In this document: one piece after another, positions 36,060 to 46,396 of the stretch
Position numbering within the stretch: position 1 is the stretch's first letter
How the letters are laid out: the number at the start of each line of letters is the position of its first letter
Assembly (NCBI GenBank): GCA_036362985.1
Contig: JAYGXS010000007.1
Coordinates: forward strand, 12,843,153 to 12,907,152
Reading direction: 5' to 3'
Length of the DNA stretch: 64,000 nucleotides
Origin: Ligula intestinalis
Lineage: Eukaryota > Platyhelminthes > Cestoda > Diphyllobothriidea > Diphyllobothriidae
Notes under the pieces: generated by a model
What the model saw: only the letters and a program-made list of their open reading frames with translations
What the model was told of the DNA's origin: nothing
The model's database searches: none
Made by a program: the position numbers and the translations under genes

Positions 36060-36720
36060 AAGTATTATCAAGAAAAACTACTTATATTTATTGATCCGCT
36101 TGATGAGAACGTTTTGGAAACATGGACCAATCAGACCTGATAGTGATGGTGCAGTGTGGCAGCTCGCGCAGGCGCCTTCATGTACGATGAATCACCATGA
36201 GAATGGAGACATTCCAAGAGCTTCCTCTTCAAGTAGGCCAGTACCGCTTATGGCATGGGTTGATTCGTATGAGCTGCTCTATTCGGCGAACACAGCAATT
36301 TGGGCATACTGAGGACAATTTGCAGATTACAGATTCGGGGCCAGGGACTAATACCGAAAGCGGTACATTCAAAGGGGGTTCAACATTGAGTTCGGGGACT
36401 GGCTGGTCTTTGAGACCGGCAAAAGTGTCCAGGAGGATGACGGGAGGGACTGATGCACCTGATTTTGGTCCGGCTGGGTTAATGTACTGTCGCTGTGGGA
36501 TCTGGTCTTGGTGACGAACGCAGATGTCATTTCCGACGTAGAATAACAAACTACCTCTATGCGCTCCTACTGTCGCCTTACTCCGGTCTGAGAACTCAGC
36601 TCAATAGTCGCGCATGAAGATGGGTTTGCCGACGGAAAACTTTCCGCAGAAGATGGGTGAAATTGACCGAGAGCACGGCACGTCGATAAGAAATAGTGCA
36701 AGAAACGTATCATGGCTTCG
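36060..36720 (-). pseudogene. Ty3/Gypsy LTR-retrotransposon pol 3' remnant
   Basis: Read on the minus strand from about 36690: GKFSVGKPIFMRDY, a stop, and then LLFYVGNDICVRHQDQIPQR. This is the C-terminal end of a Gypsy integrase, where a VGD.VLVRDY block precedes YEVxVGNDxWVRHxNQLRPR. A proline-rich tail (PPVILLDTFAGLKDQPVPEL) follows as it often does. No protease, RT, RNase H or catalytic integrase core remains and no LTR was found. The frame has at least one stop. The strand is opposite to the host gene. Confidence 0.6.
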
Positions 36721-37610
36721 GCAGTACAGGTGCTACCAGAGGACCTAGACTTTCAGCAAAAAATGACTCCATTCACGGAGAGCAAGGAATAAGGTAAATA
36801 AGGGATCATGGTAAAAGGTCAAAGGTAAAAGGTCATAGAGTACTCAAAATTAAAGTTTTATATGATACCCACATCTGCTGTCAGGTCTGCTTTCAACTTT
36901 TTAATTTCTGCTTCTTCACACGTGAGGTAGCGTGCTAGGTATGGGAGTACAGAGTTCTGATATACCGATGTACGGCAAGACATATTACGGAAGCCGCAGC
37001 GTATTAAACGGGAAGACTTTGCAGCCATTATGTCAGAGTGGAGAGGGTGAGCAACCTCACTAAGGATACGATCAGCAAATTGTTTGAACGTGGTGCCGTA
37101 CTATAATGTCAGCTAAAAGAACATAGGAAACATAGAGGTGGTCCTGTAATAAAACCAAAACGACTAGAGTACCTCTTCATTAGTTCCCTCCCCACGACAT
37201 TCCAAGATGGCTTACTTGACTGTGTCAACAAAACATTCCGCTGACGGTTAGATTGACGATGTTATGGCGGAGAACAAAGATGCTGAATGTTGTGTTGGCG
37301 GCATATTGTGGAGGTTTTCACAAACGGGTCAAATAAATATTACTGAATACTGGCTGAACAATAGTAGTCAAATAACATTTTGAAATTTACATTTCTAAGG
37401 TGGAAAGAAAAATGCCCAAGTCTACTGAACAAAAATAAGTAACACTGCTGGTTGGACGAAGCGGACAACCCGGGGGTGGTCATTCGAATATTGCTTCTTG
37501 TTGAGAGCAATATTTATTGAATGAGATAATGTCTAGTAGTACAGTGCAATCGCTTTTGAAATCATTCCTAGTAATGGGCTCTAAAAAAACGATTCAGAGC
37601 AAAAATAGAG
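36720..37610. other. intron sequence, nothing firm
   Basis: No exon or repeat recognised. Contains an AGGTCA direct-repeat pair around 36816-36835 (see findings). Confidence 0.5.
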
Positions 37611-38411
37611 ACATATGTAAGTCAGAAGAAAGGGGAGCGTTCACCGGGAGAGGTTTATTACAAATCTGACGTTTCGGGTAGTGGTCTCGTCATTCGGTCT
37701 CCTGCCTGTCACCGTGTCTCCCTTTATGACCCCATGACTGCTGCTCGGAACAAGGGCGTTGGCCGCGGCGGCGGCGGCTGACTGCGTGGTAATGCCGCAT
37801 ACGCTGGTGTCAGGCTCCCGTGTGTTGATTCCATCGCCTCCCGTGGTGTCTCGAGTGGTTTCCGGCCTGTTCACGCTGGCCGTAATGTTGGCTACCCGCG
37901 TGCTAACCTCAAGTGCGTCGGTGTTGGCCTCGTGAGCGCTTGGCCCATCGTCTCCCGTCACGCCCAGACTTGTTCCTGGCCCCCGTCGTTGGATGTCGCG
38001 TCCGTCCCCGGATAGGAAGGTCCTTAAAACAACATAGGGGGCCGGTCGACATCCAGGCCTCTTTAATCTGCCTTGATGTGTGATCATCACCTCGGCCCAC
38101 AATTTCAACTGCGCCAAAGTTTAAGTCGTGTCCATCGCCGCAGCATGGGAAGCTACCTCTGACGTTGGGTCCAGCCTCCTCACGGCCCACTTATGCTCCT
38201 GCATCCGCATTTGAAGTTGTCGGCCGGTTTCCCAAACAGAATTGCACGTCCCGCAGCTGCACTGAAGTCGGTATACAACGCCTGACTTCTCCTGTTTATG
38301 TATAGGGTCTTGTATTAAACTTGTAATAAACCTCTCCCGGTGAACGCTCCCCTTTCTTCTGATCTACTACCTGGGAATCGAATTTTCAGCACTATTACTA
38401 CATATGTAAGT
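37611..38411 (-). mobile_element. 5'-truncated PLE with 12-bp target duplication
   Basis: ACATATGTAAGT occurs at 37611-37622 and again at 38400-38411, bracketing 777 bases: a perfect 12-bp target-site duplication. Inside, a 43-bp inverted repeat lies near the ends (AGAAAGGGGAGCGTTCACCG at 37627 onward, its complement at about 38312-38360). PLE copies with inverted end repeats are known. The minus strand encodes a GIY-YIG endonuclease piece. Confidence 0.85.
37880..38300 (-). pseudogene. PLE GIY-YIG endonuclease, truncated and frameshifted
   Basis: From about 38300 down the minus strand reads HKQEKSGVVYRLQCSCGTCN, SVWETGRQLQMRMQEHKWAV and RRLDPTSEVASHAAAMDTT before a stop: the GIY-YIG core (GVVY...ETGR), its usual YIG replaced by SVW. 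Another frame then continues with HDLNFGAVEIVGRGDDHTSR and QIKEAW, the C-terminal signature, so a single frameshift separates the two halves. No RT. The catalytic replacement and the shift make it inactive, though the intact target duplication suggests the insertion is fairly young. Confidence 0.8.
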
Positions 38412-38620
38412 ATTTTCATCCTGATCTGTTTATTTAATGCTCTTTTAAATATGGAATTCTTTCGAGTTATTTTTAAAACAAGATTACGTTAAGTCCTACG
38501 TGTGGGTTATCTATCGCTACATACTGAATTTCTGGACGTGGGAGATGACGAAATGCTTGAAATGTGTTAATTGACCTCAAGGGGTTATATTTTTCTCCTC
38601 AAAAACAGTCTTTATTTTAG

Positions 38621-38689
38621 GTGGGCTGGAGCCTGGAGGCCAATAAGCGATACACCGTGACGGACAGTAATGATCTTTTGATCTGGAAG
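38621..38689 (+). CDS. plakin-like cytolinker, exon (core of SH3-like module)
   Basis: TTTATTTTAG|GTG and AAG|GTGAGG enclose 23 phase-0 codons, VGWSLEANKRYTVTDSNDLL plus IWK. It continues directly from the previous exon (ALVTINSTS). The pattern of hydrophobic strand, E/K-rich turn, YxVxD loop and Trp-Lys before a final Val is that of the SH3-like module in plectin, dystonin and MACF, where a ...WKV strand follows a variable loop. Only 69 bases long, with a high-quality acceptor and donor. Introns of 4.7 and 7.4 kb flank it. Confidence 0.8.
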
Positions 38690-39159
38690 GTGAGGTTCAC
38701 TTCTTAAATTTTTAAATATTGTATAAGTGTGTTTCTTTGGCATTTCCAACTCAACGCTGTTTGCTATTGCAAAAATAGATGGAATTTAAAGAAAGTCAGA
38801 ATTCCGGAATAAGAATAGGAGTTGCTCTTCTGCTCACTAAAATACATTTGTGGATTTGCTGACGCTTTGGACAGCTGGGTCGGCTGTCCTTTGTCGAAGA
38901 CAATACTGACTTAATCGATTAGCAAATTTAAACTTACGGCTATGCGTGTTGGCCTTGAGCTGATCGATTTTATCCGGTCACTGTTTGACCATGCGTGTGG
39001 GTTTAGACTTTACGTGACGCTGGTTGGCGCTCTGTTTCGTCCTCATGGTAGAAGTTGGTGGTAATCCTGCTCCGGTGACTTACTAACAGGGCCGTCTTCG
39101 CCTGCAAATCCTGACTTCGGTTTGACCGTGTCCTATTTTTTGCTTACGTAATGGCGTAG

Positions 39160-39560
39160 ACCTTTGTAGGCCGCGGGCAGGTCTAGATGCTTGTTGACAG
39201 AGTTGGCGTCTGAGTACCGGCTGACGATAGTTAATAAGTCAGAAGTGGCCATCTCGGTCTCCCAACTCTTTGTCGGTTCCACGCCATCGCATGATTGAGG
39301 TTGCTATGCGACTGCTTGTGAGGGTTCTTAATTGAGCTCCAAGGCACAGTAGAAAGTGCGAACGTCCTACCATTCATAGTATCTTCGGTCGTTATTTAAA
39401 AAAATATGAAGCACTTCTGGATTAATGGAAGGGTTAAACTCCATGATCAAGCGGTCGCGGATTCCAATCCCGGGTGATCCACACTTGGGATGGGGTATGA
39501 CTGAGCGATGACGGTCGCCTCGGCCAGAAGGAGGCATTCCGGCCTCCCGTGTCATCGTCG
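39160..39560. repeat. SINE S1-related fragments
   Basis: TCTGAGTACCGGCTGACGAT, AATAAGTCAGAAGTGGCCAT and ACTCCATGATCAAGCGGTCG with CCAATCCCGGGTGATCCACA (B-box-like) are S1 blocks in two partial copies of the orientation opposite to those at 19.8 and 49.9 kb. Confidence 0.45.
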
Positions 39561-40084
39561 CTCTTATCCTTTCATTTACACGGATCCGTTTCTCAAAAAT
39601 TTCAATTTTAACTTTCAACCCTTCTTTTCCATCTACCTCGCCTTTCAATTTCGTCAACTTCACCTGATTCATGCTTGCGTACATACTCCTCTTGTGTGTA
39701 CCTCACCTCCAAAGGTAGGAGCTAAAACGTGACAAGACCAGATACCTTTAATGACAAGTATGCAAATGTCAAGACTCTTGTGCTAGTCCGTCATTCTAAT
39801 AGGGCAGGTGAACAAGGTATCACCATGTCTGTGGTTGCCCTAGCAACAGCATTCTGTGTGCTGAAAAACCTGTCTCCGAAGGAAGTCACCAGCTAGTCAC
39901 AATCTGGGGCAGAGGTTCATAGCCACAGGAAGTGTTGTACACAAACGTGAACAACAGAAAAGACGAATGTGGCGAACCTGTCAGACTAAAACACTTCTTT
40001 AGGGGTACTCGATTCTTATCTGATTTTTCAGATTTGTGAAAAATCGGAGCTTTCTGATTAGTATAAAAGCGGAAACTTTCACGC

Positions 40085-40165
40085 AACCGGGTTTATTTAC
40101 TGCCTGACGTTTTCAATAGCGACTTTGGTTACGCTACATCGCAGGCGTGCTTTAATCTTGAAGTC
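40085..40165 (-). mobile_element. PLE-type tail relic, minus orientation
   Basis: On the minus strand GAAAACGTCAGGCAGTAAAT follows a degenerate stem; this resembles the GAAACGTCAGG..AATAAA end of other tails. No element body recognised. Confidence 0.35.
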
Positions 40166-40908
40166 AGTCGTGTCATCGTATCACAGGTCTGTCGATGAAT
40201 TGTCAGCTCCCGTTCGGCGTCAGTGCAGGCTCCACCGATGCTTATTAGGTGGTAGCAAACGCTGCGTAGACTCGATGCAAGGGTTCACCGAACGGTCCTT
40301 CATACATGGGCTCCGGCAGCTGCGGTAAGGTACTGTTATCGTCCCTGTGCATGATGTCAAGTTCAATTAAGAAAACACTGCGCTCGGTTCTAGGAATGAG
40401 GTTTTCGCTTTTTCGATCGAATCTTCCTCATCAACACATACTTAATTTGCAACCTTTGATGGGCTTCTCTGACGTTTTCACTCTTGTGGCAACTTCGAAT
40501 TTACAAAAAACAGTTTAGTTAAGAGTTAGTGGTTTTGACCTATCGGCTGATGTTCACTGCACAACCGAAATTAAATGCCACAATTTGGAATGTCCAGTGT
40601 TTCTCTCCTTTTGATGTGCAGCCTAAAAATCAGTTCATTCGAAAAATCTCGCCAGTTTCAATCGTCTGAGACTCTGCATTATTGGTTCCTTTAATTAATT
40701 ACAATGTAGAAGCTTGACTACGACAGACCTTCGATTTGCTGTATTAAAGAGGGCCTTACTCCTGCCAGCTTTAAATTGCGTCGACTAAAAAAATGCAAGA
40801 ACCCTGATCGATCCTACTGAAAACCAACGCCCCAGCAACAGGCGATAATAATTTACTCAATGAGTCTGTGAAACCTTGCACCTTGTGATTGTGCGCAGCA
40901 GGAAATTT

Positions 40909-40934
40909 GAACCCCACCCCCCCCCCCCCCCCCT
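40909..40934. repeat. poly-C tract
   Basis: A run of about 20 C interrupted once by A (CCCCACCCCCC...), ending CTGCAG. Low complexity; read length of such a tract is often uncertain. Confidence 0.9.
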
Positions 40935-40997
40935 GCAGAGAATAATTTAATTGCCAATGCGCATAAAAGCTGTTTTATATCTCTAAGCGAGGGAAAT

Positions 40998-41154
40998 TTT
41001 CACACACATCCATTTACGACAACTGGGAGAGGGGCTGAGGCAGTGTAGAAGCACAAGTGTACACTTTGGCCATTGTTTGCGTAATATCCCTCTGTTAGCA
41101 TCACAAATGAAACACAAACTCTTACTTTATTATTGTAAGTAGCGTGATAATATG
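40998..41154 (+). repeat. dispersed repeat R1, left half, split by a PLE
   Basis: TTTTCACACACATCCATTTA through GTAGCGTGATAATATG matches 44093-44255 closely. The repeat is interrupted after 41154 by the PLE insertion and resumes at 43361. Confidence 0.85.
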
Positions 41155-41635
41155 CATTGCTTAAGTTCAGCGATGATGCCCATTTAAGCATTCAAGTCAG
41201 GATAGGCGAACGAAGGTTTTCGATTAACTCATCATCAGGCGTGTACAATAATATAAAGAGGGTAGAATTGGCAAAAGTTTAAGCAACCGATCAACGGTAC
41301 AGGGAGAGGGGGCAATTGTTAAGAGATCAAAGGAGGGCAGGGGGAGAAGGGACTTGTCCCACAATTAGTTCATATCAACTGGTTGTCTCGTCGCTTCGCG
41401 GCGTCTTAACACCAGTTGTCACTGTCTAGTCATCATCTCGCGGCATGCTAGAAGGTGTGCGGACGGATGTTGAGTTTGATCTCGGCCACGGGAGCCGTAG
41501 GGCCACTACGAAGGCCTTCTGCGCACATAAGATCGGGCTTGTGCGTCGTATGGCCACGGCTTCTGTCATCGCAAGTATCCGTTTACGCAGGAACTTGGAG
41601 TGTTTCGCTGGTACTTTATACAAGACTCGAAACGC

Positions 41636-42040
41636 TTAGTTTACGCCTACCAGGTGACCGCTGTCAACCAAGTGAGCCAAAATCGCTCTAGATATTGGCT
41701 TGACCTCGCCTTTGTTTACCCAGGCAGGATGGTGTTCCCGCATGTGTTTGGATAGCCGCCTAGTAGTTCGACCAATGTAACCTGCCCCACAGGAGCATGC
41801 AAAGTTATAGATGCACATTGATGAGCTCTGAAACTGAAGGTTATCCTTGCCTTCAAGGTGAAGAAGTGGAGTGATTAAAAATACTAATCTTAACTTAGCT
41901 GCTGGATATCTACGCGCGATTGCATCGTTTAGGTGAAGCTGTAGAAGTTCGCTTGATGGATCACCTTGCAATGGCAATGTGAGAAATAAGGTTTTCTTCT
42001 CAACCGTCGGTACTTCCGATGTTGGTGGACGTTCTTCCAT
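41636..42040 (-). pseudogene. PLE GIY-YIG endonuclease domain
   Basis: A 134-residue minus-strand frame. Residues 12-56 are the linker (KKTLFLTLPLQGDPSSELLQ, RRYPAAKLRLVF); residues 76-107 hold the GIY-YIG core, MCIYNFACSCGAGYIGRTTR then RLSKHMREHH, with intact YIG, Arg and His positions; then ILAHLVDSGHL. In PLEs this C-terminal endonuclease nicks the target for reverse transcription. The downstream part (41420-41640) continues in another frame (LYKVPAKHSKFLRKRI), so there is a frameshift near 41640. Upstream it should be fused to the RT, but a stop/frameshift near 42050-42100 separates them. Confidence 0.85.
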
Positions 42041-42103
42041 AAACTTATTGATGAACTTCTCGGAATATCCATTTTCTTGTAGGGTGTTTTTAATGAGTAT
42101 GAT

Positions 42104-42583
42104 TTATTCCTCCAGTGTCTCTGGGGAACAAATTGTCCTTGCTCGGTTCGCGAGGCAGCGGATTAGGCCTCGTTTTTGACTTAGTAGCACAAAACTGTAG
42201 AAATTAGTGTCCGAATTAGTGTATTGCCCTGTCCAGCTTTTCTTGCGAAATACACCTCCACTTATGATTCCATCCGATCTTCTACTGAGAAGGACGTCCA
42301 GAAAGGGGAGGCACTGTCTGTCCTTTTTTTCTAGAGTGAAGGTTAACGCTGGGTGCACCTGATTCACTTTAGCTAAGAAAGTGTCCAACTCAATACTTCC
42401 ATCTGCTATTAAAAATATATCGTCAACATATCTAGCGTAGGAATGAAGATCCTTTATAATAGGGTAAAGATCGTTGCTCTCCAGTTTGCCCATGAAGGAA
42501 TCAGCTAAAAGAGGTCCCGGTTGTGATCCCATCGCTACACCATCGATTTGGCGGTAAAATAGTCCATTAAAGCTGAAGTGCAC
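42104..42583 (-). pseudogene. PLE reverse transcriptase, central and C-terminal part
   Basis: A 159-residue minus-strand frame. Residues 11-31 (RQIDGVAMGSQPGPLLADSF) are RT motif B, in which a usual SPLSP-like stretch reads QPGPLL; residues 51-57 (RYVDDIF) are the catalytic YxDD box, intact; residues 87-103 (KKDRQCLPFLDVLLSRR) are the conserved PFLDV region. Residues 115-155 match the thumb-side segment of PLE RT. The enzyme copies element RNA at a nicked target. The N-terminal part lies in other frames at 42663-43193. It is the best-preserved RT in the window. Confidence 0.9.
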
Positions 42584-42662
42584 GTTTAACGTACAGCGGA
42601 AGAGTAGTTACTTTAGGTCTCCAATCGGCATGCCAATTGGAAAATCCTGTTTAACAATCTCT

Positions 42663-43193
42663 TCACACAAATATTGCATGGTTTTTGAGAGGGGAATGTT
42701 GGTGAACAGAGACGCGACATCTAAGGATCACATTGTTTTCCTCTTGATATGTGTGTTGCACATAGACTCGACGTATTGAAACGTGTCCTGTAGGCTGTAC
42801 GGTGCTATTTGGTGTCAAATCGGTTTCACCTTTTCTGCCAGCCACTTTGCAATTGCATGATATGGCGAATTGCCCATATCAATTATTGGCCGTATTGGAA
42901 CATCTGGTTTGCGAATCTTAGGCAAACCATATAGCCAGGGGGGCTGTGCCTGTGGGTTTGAGCGCTTCTAACTCTTGTTCACTAAGGAAACCTTGGTCTT
43001 TGAGTTTCCACAGACAAGTTGTGAGTTGAGATTCTACGCTCTCGGTTTGGTCCTGATTCTGTCTTTCCCTTTTGAACTTTGTGTCATCAGCCAGGATTGT
43101 TTCGATCTTAGAAACGTAAATAGTTTTATTCATAAGAACGAGATCAGAACCTTTGTCCGATTTACTGATGAATATTTCAGTGTTTTGGCGCAA
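42663..43193 (-). pseudogene. PLE reverse transcriptase, N-terminal part, frameshifted
   Basis: On the minus strand 43193-42918 reads ISKSDKGSDLVLMNKTIYVS and a later QGFLSEQELEALKPTGTAP, the conserved N-terminal PLE block (I..ADKG...V) that precedes the first RT motifs. After a frameshift near 42925, a short frame has LYGLPKIRKPDVPIRPIIDM, the LPKIHK....RPI motif, and 42845-42663 carries a further shifted piece. At least two frameshifts make this half non-functional. Confidence 0.8.
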
Positions 43194-43360
43194 AAATTTG
43201 AGTTTCTCCAGGTGCTGTTTCGTGATGTGTCCGATGCCTAGAGGTTTAGTTCTAAGGTATTGGCTGCTTAAACTTTTGGTAACTCTACCCCCTTTATATC
43301 ATTGTACACGCCTGATGATGAATTAATCGAAAACGTTCGTTCACCTATCTTGACTTCTTC

Positions 43361-43470
43361 ATAATACGTAGTTTCAATAACAGGCTGATGGTTCTGAGGG
43401 CAGTTACCAAGTTAACAACCGGGTGCATGTTGTGTTTGCCTTTCTTGTGAAATTTTGGTGAAGTTGTCTC
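43361..43470 (+). repeat. dispersed repeat R1, right half
   Basis: GTAGTTTCAATAACAGGCTG and TTACCAAGTTAACAACCGGG match 44254-44330 (GTAGTTTCAACAACAGGCTG, TTACCAAGTTAACAACCGGA) and continue the copy interrupted at 41154. Confidence 0.85.
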
Positions 43471-44092
43471 TAGCGGGTTTTTTGGGTCCTTATGTATTAT
43501 AGCTACCTACTTAAATTTTTAAGTAGGTTGAATTACCCGTATAATTCTGGTTTTCTACGCGCCATCCATCGATCTAGCAGGAATTTTCTGATGACATTGG
43601 AATGCAGAACGGTTCTCCGAAGGCAAACACATTCCACAACTGCTGAAATCGGCAAACTAAGCGAAATTGGACTTTTGAACTACCCATGGGAACTATCGCT
43701 TACTTACAAAATTTAAGTAGGGTTATTTGCCTAATCTCCCTGCCTTTTGTACTTTGTTAAGCTTCTTTAGAGTTGGTTTTGGTGATACCACTGGAAAATG
43801 TCTCTCAGTGACCTCGCCCGAGGTTTGGGCACACCCCCCTACATGCACGCGTTCGCCATTGGTCGGGCGGGGTTAGCGGTGATATTAAAGCTACCTTCAG
43901 TGTCTTCTCCCAAGGCTTAAGTACGCGACCCAACTTGCCAGCAAAACTTTTTAATTTTGCATTTAAATTGGGTTCTAATTCTTTCCTGGTATGCCCCGCC
44001 CGTCCTCTCCTCGAAAATCACTCGTTCGCATGCCTGCGGGGCGTGCTTCACACTTTCCCCAGACGACCCCACGACACAATCCTACCAAAATT

Positions 44093-44340
44093 TTCACACA
44101 CATCCACTTCCGACAACTGGTAGTGGGACTGAGGCAGTGTACAGTGAGGCACAAGTGTACACTTTGGCCATTGTTTGCGTAACTGCCCTCTGTTAGCATT
44201 ACAAATGAAACATAAACGCTTACTTTATTATTGTAAGTAGCGTGATAATATGTAGTTTCAACAACAGGCTGATGGTTCTGAAAGCAGTTACCAAGTTAAC
44301 AACCGGATGCATATTGTGTTTGCCTTTATTTTGAAGTCAC
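44093..44340 (+). repeat. dispersed repeat R1, uninterrupted copy
   Basis: Runs from TTTTCACACACATCCACTTC through CACTTTGGCCATTGTTTGCG and TAAGTAGCGTGATAATATG to the ACCGGATGCATATTGTGTTT end. Provides the empty-site sequence for the PLE at 41155-43360. No coding potential recognised. Confidence 0.85.
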
Positions 44341-44948
44341 CTAGGGGAGCAAACAATACCAGCAGGCAAAGGGGCTCCAAGTCCATAGCCAGCATATCAG
44401 GGATTCGGGATTCAAATACAGCGCCTAGCACCTTAGCTGTGAGATTCAGGATCAGTCAGTCGTAACCGATCTGTCCGTACGACAGGATGGAAGTGGGCTC
44501 TTCTGTTCAGACTCCAATATAACGTTCAATAGCCCATAATTTTGAAGTAAGTAAAGTTTGTTCTGCCTGTGATAGCCAGTATTCAGCCATATACGATGGG
44601 AATTTGCTGATCAGAAATGCTCATACTTTCGAATACTGCCTCGTGTATGTTCGCATAAATACAAGCCATACGTAATCGATAAGTAGTACGAAGAGGAGAA
44701 GCAACGCCAGGGTGACCCATCACGCCTCGACTGTCATCGTCAGCAAACTACAGCATTGGATGAAGGGATGTTATAAACCTGTGTGTTCCTGTGTCAACGC
44801 TGGTTATGTCCCCCAGTCACGTATTAGGAATAGAAGGCAGAACAAGATAGCAGATAGTACTTCGCCGATACAAGCGAATATGCGTGTCCCTGGAAGCAAT
44901 TGAGAAGAATAAGAAGACTCGATCGCTGGGACAATATGTTTATTCACG

Positions 44949-44983
44949 TGACGTTTCGACATCCGTCGCGGATTCATCATCAG
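44949..44983 (-). ncRNA. hammerhead-like core in PLE tail
   Basis: Minus strand: CTGATGA, then ATCC-GCGAC-GGAT (4-bp stem II), then GAAACGTCA. Stem III could only be ACGU, which is self-complementary, so two molecules would have to pair. Such minimal motifs occur in PLEs. Confidence 0.45.
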
Positions 44984-45008
44984 AGACCTGTTTCTGCTAC
45001 TCATGTCT

Positions 45009-45045
45009 CTGATGATGAATCCGCGATGGATGTCGAAAAGTCAGG
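45009..45045 (+). ncRNA. hammerhead-like core in PLE tail, inverted partner
   Basis: CTGATGA 45009-45015, ATCC-GCGAT-GGAT stem II, GAAA at 45035-45038. The following bases are AGTCAGG instead of CGTCAGG, so the ACGU dimer stem is damaged by one substitution compared with its partner at 44949-44983. Confidence 0.4.
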
Positions 45046-45089
45046 CAAATAAACATATTGTCCCAGCGATCGAGTCTTCTTCTCCTTCT

Positions 45090-45660
45090 CAGATAGTAGT
45101 TTACTGTCACTTCTACTAGAACATCAGCTCTGTTTCCTGTGTGTCCAGCAGCTTGTCTTCTGTGTCCGTCAGCAGCTTGTGTTCTGTCTTCGTCTCGGCC
45201 AACAGCGTTCCATGTCTCTAGCAGCCGCATCCCGGGTCGCTAACAGCAGAATGCTCTTCGGCTCGTAACCTTGCTATTTAAGGGGCAGTAGTCATTGTTC
45301 CCCATTGGTGCTGCACTAGTGACCGTGCGCGCGCTTGCTTACGTGCGCATGTGCATTTGCCCTCAGCATGACCTCCCGATAGTAGCAATCCGGCCACGGG
45401 GCAGTCTCGCTTGCGCGTGCTTCATTTTTCCTCGCCTAATGTCCGCCCTTTTAACGTCGCCTATAACTGCATGGACCGGTCGTCAGTAAGGTCCCTTTGT
45501 TCTGATACACTGAGGATTTCCAGGGTGATAACTGGCGTCCGGGGCGTCTTAACAAGGGATAGCAACAGGACTGCATGGACAGGGAATACAATCTGGGTTG
45601 ATTTTATATTAGCATCTGCAGCTATGCCACTGATTCACGACACCTGATTAAGCCGGCTAT
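45090..45660 (+). other. GC-richer PLE-like flank, unassigned
   Basis: Follows the PLE tail pair and is richer in CpG than the intron around it (for example CGTGCGCGCGCTTGCTTACG), as the pLTR-like ends of PLEs often are. No conserved protein segment was found. Confidence 0.3.
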
Positions 45661-46134
45661 TCAGCGAAAGATAGAGTCATGTGATGGTGACTGCAGCCAT
45701 AACTTAATCTCAGGTCACTACAAAGCACATCATGGACCCCTTGCCTTTCTACTGATTTCGCCGGATACATGGCGAAGGTCAAAGATTGATAGGCGCTGGT
45801 GGATTTATGTTGAGCTAAAGTAACTCAAAAACTCTCATTTCGGGCATACTTGCGCTCCTCAGCTAGCTTGGTCACAACATAATTTCGGATTTTCGTGGAA
45901 TAAGAACCCAGATGGAAGACTGACTAAAAGATTACATGATGGAAAAGGCCGCTAGTTTCAAATGGAATTGCTACCCATAAAGCTTTTGGTCACGAGACTT
46001 GGAAATAAAGATAAAAATATGAGTAACCGTCTACGTAAGCTAACTATATCAGCAAGAGCTTATAGGAAAACCGTATTTTATCAATGCTTTAGTTTTGCAT
46101 TTGTTTGATGGAGCTGAGTTCTTTTTCATTAAAG

Positions 46135-46214
46135 GTTAAGGAACTAGATGCCTATATCCCTGCAATATACCTCGAAGCGCCAGCTAGTACTCTTGAGGAA
46201 AAACTCTGCCTAAC
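46135..46214 (+). CDS. plakin-like cytolinker, exon (end of SH3-like module)
   Basis: CATTAAAG|GTT and AAC|GTAAGT enclose 26 codons plus two bases (phase 2). The segment VKELDAYIPAIYLEAPASTL and EEKLCL continues IWK from the previous exon. In plakin SH3-like modules the strand WKV is followed by a variable loop, then V-P-S/A-hydrophobic and an exit to the next helix; here that is IPAIYLEAP. The split codon is completed by the first base of the next exon (AC+G, Thr). The phase agreement and the likeness to the plakin end-strand are the main support. Confidence 0.78.
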
Positions 46215-46396
46215 GTAAGTTGCGTTTATATTGCGAACTGCATCGTCTATAAAGGCCTCTAAGTGTGCGTTGGTTACCCATGTTGTATTTATATTGTATT
46301 ACCTAGGCCTACTTAATAATGCTGAGTAGCCATTTGCCATTTTAATTTCTGCAAGTTTGATGCTCTATTAACAGTGCTGCATTTGCTGCATTTTAG

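Larger units (their letters stand above)
41155..43360 (-). mobile_element. Penelope-like retroelement, nearly whole coding region, inserted in repeat R1
   Basis: Delimited by comparison with the uninterrupted repeat at 44093-44340: that copy reads GATAATATG|TAGTTTC, here the two halves are separated by 2206 bases, with ATAATATG (41147-41154) and ATAATACG (43361-43368) as probable 8-bp target duplication. Ends are about 95-base inverted copies: 41190-41290 (GGCGAACGAAGGTTTTCGAT) and 43262-43355 (ATCGAAAACGTTCGTTCACC). The minus strand holds RT and GIY-YIG in PLE order, broken by frameshifts. Inverted ends carrying CTGATGATGA...ATCGAAAA are hammerhead-like. Confidence 0.85.
44902..45090. mobile_element. 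inverted pair of PLE tails (86-bp arms, 17-base spacer)
   Basis: Arms 44902-44987 and 45005-45090 are inverted copies with few mismatches. Each carries CTGATGATGAATCCGCGA, TGGATGTCGAAA and the AATAAACATATTGTCCCAGC end. No element body between the tails. The same tail occurs singly at 56.3 kb. Confidence 0.9.

Noticed and set aside
37641..38117. 158-codon minus-strand ORF as a novel gene
   Set aside because: It is a shifted frame of the GIY-YIG-bearing PLE delimited by a 12-bp target duplication.
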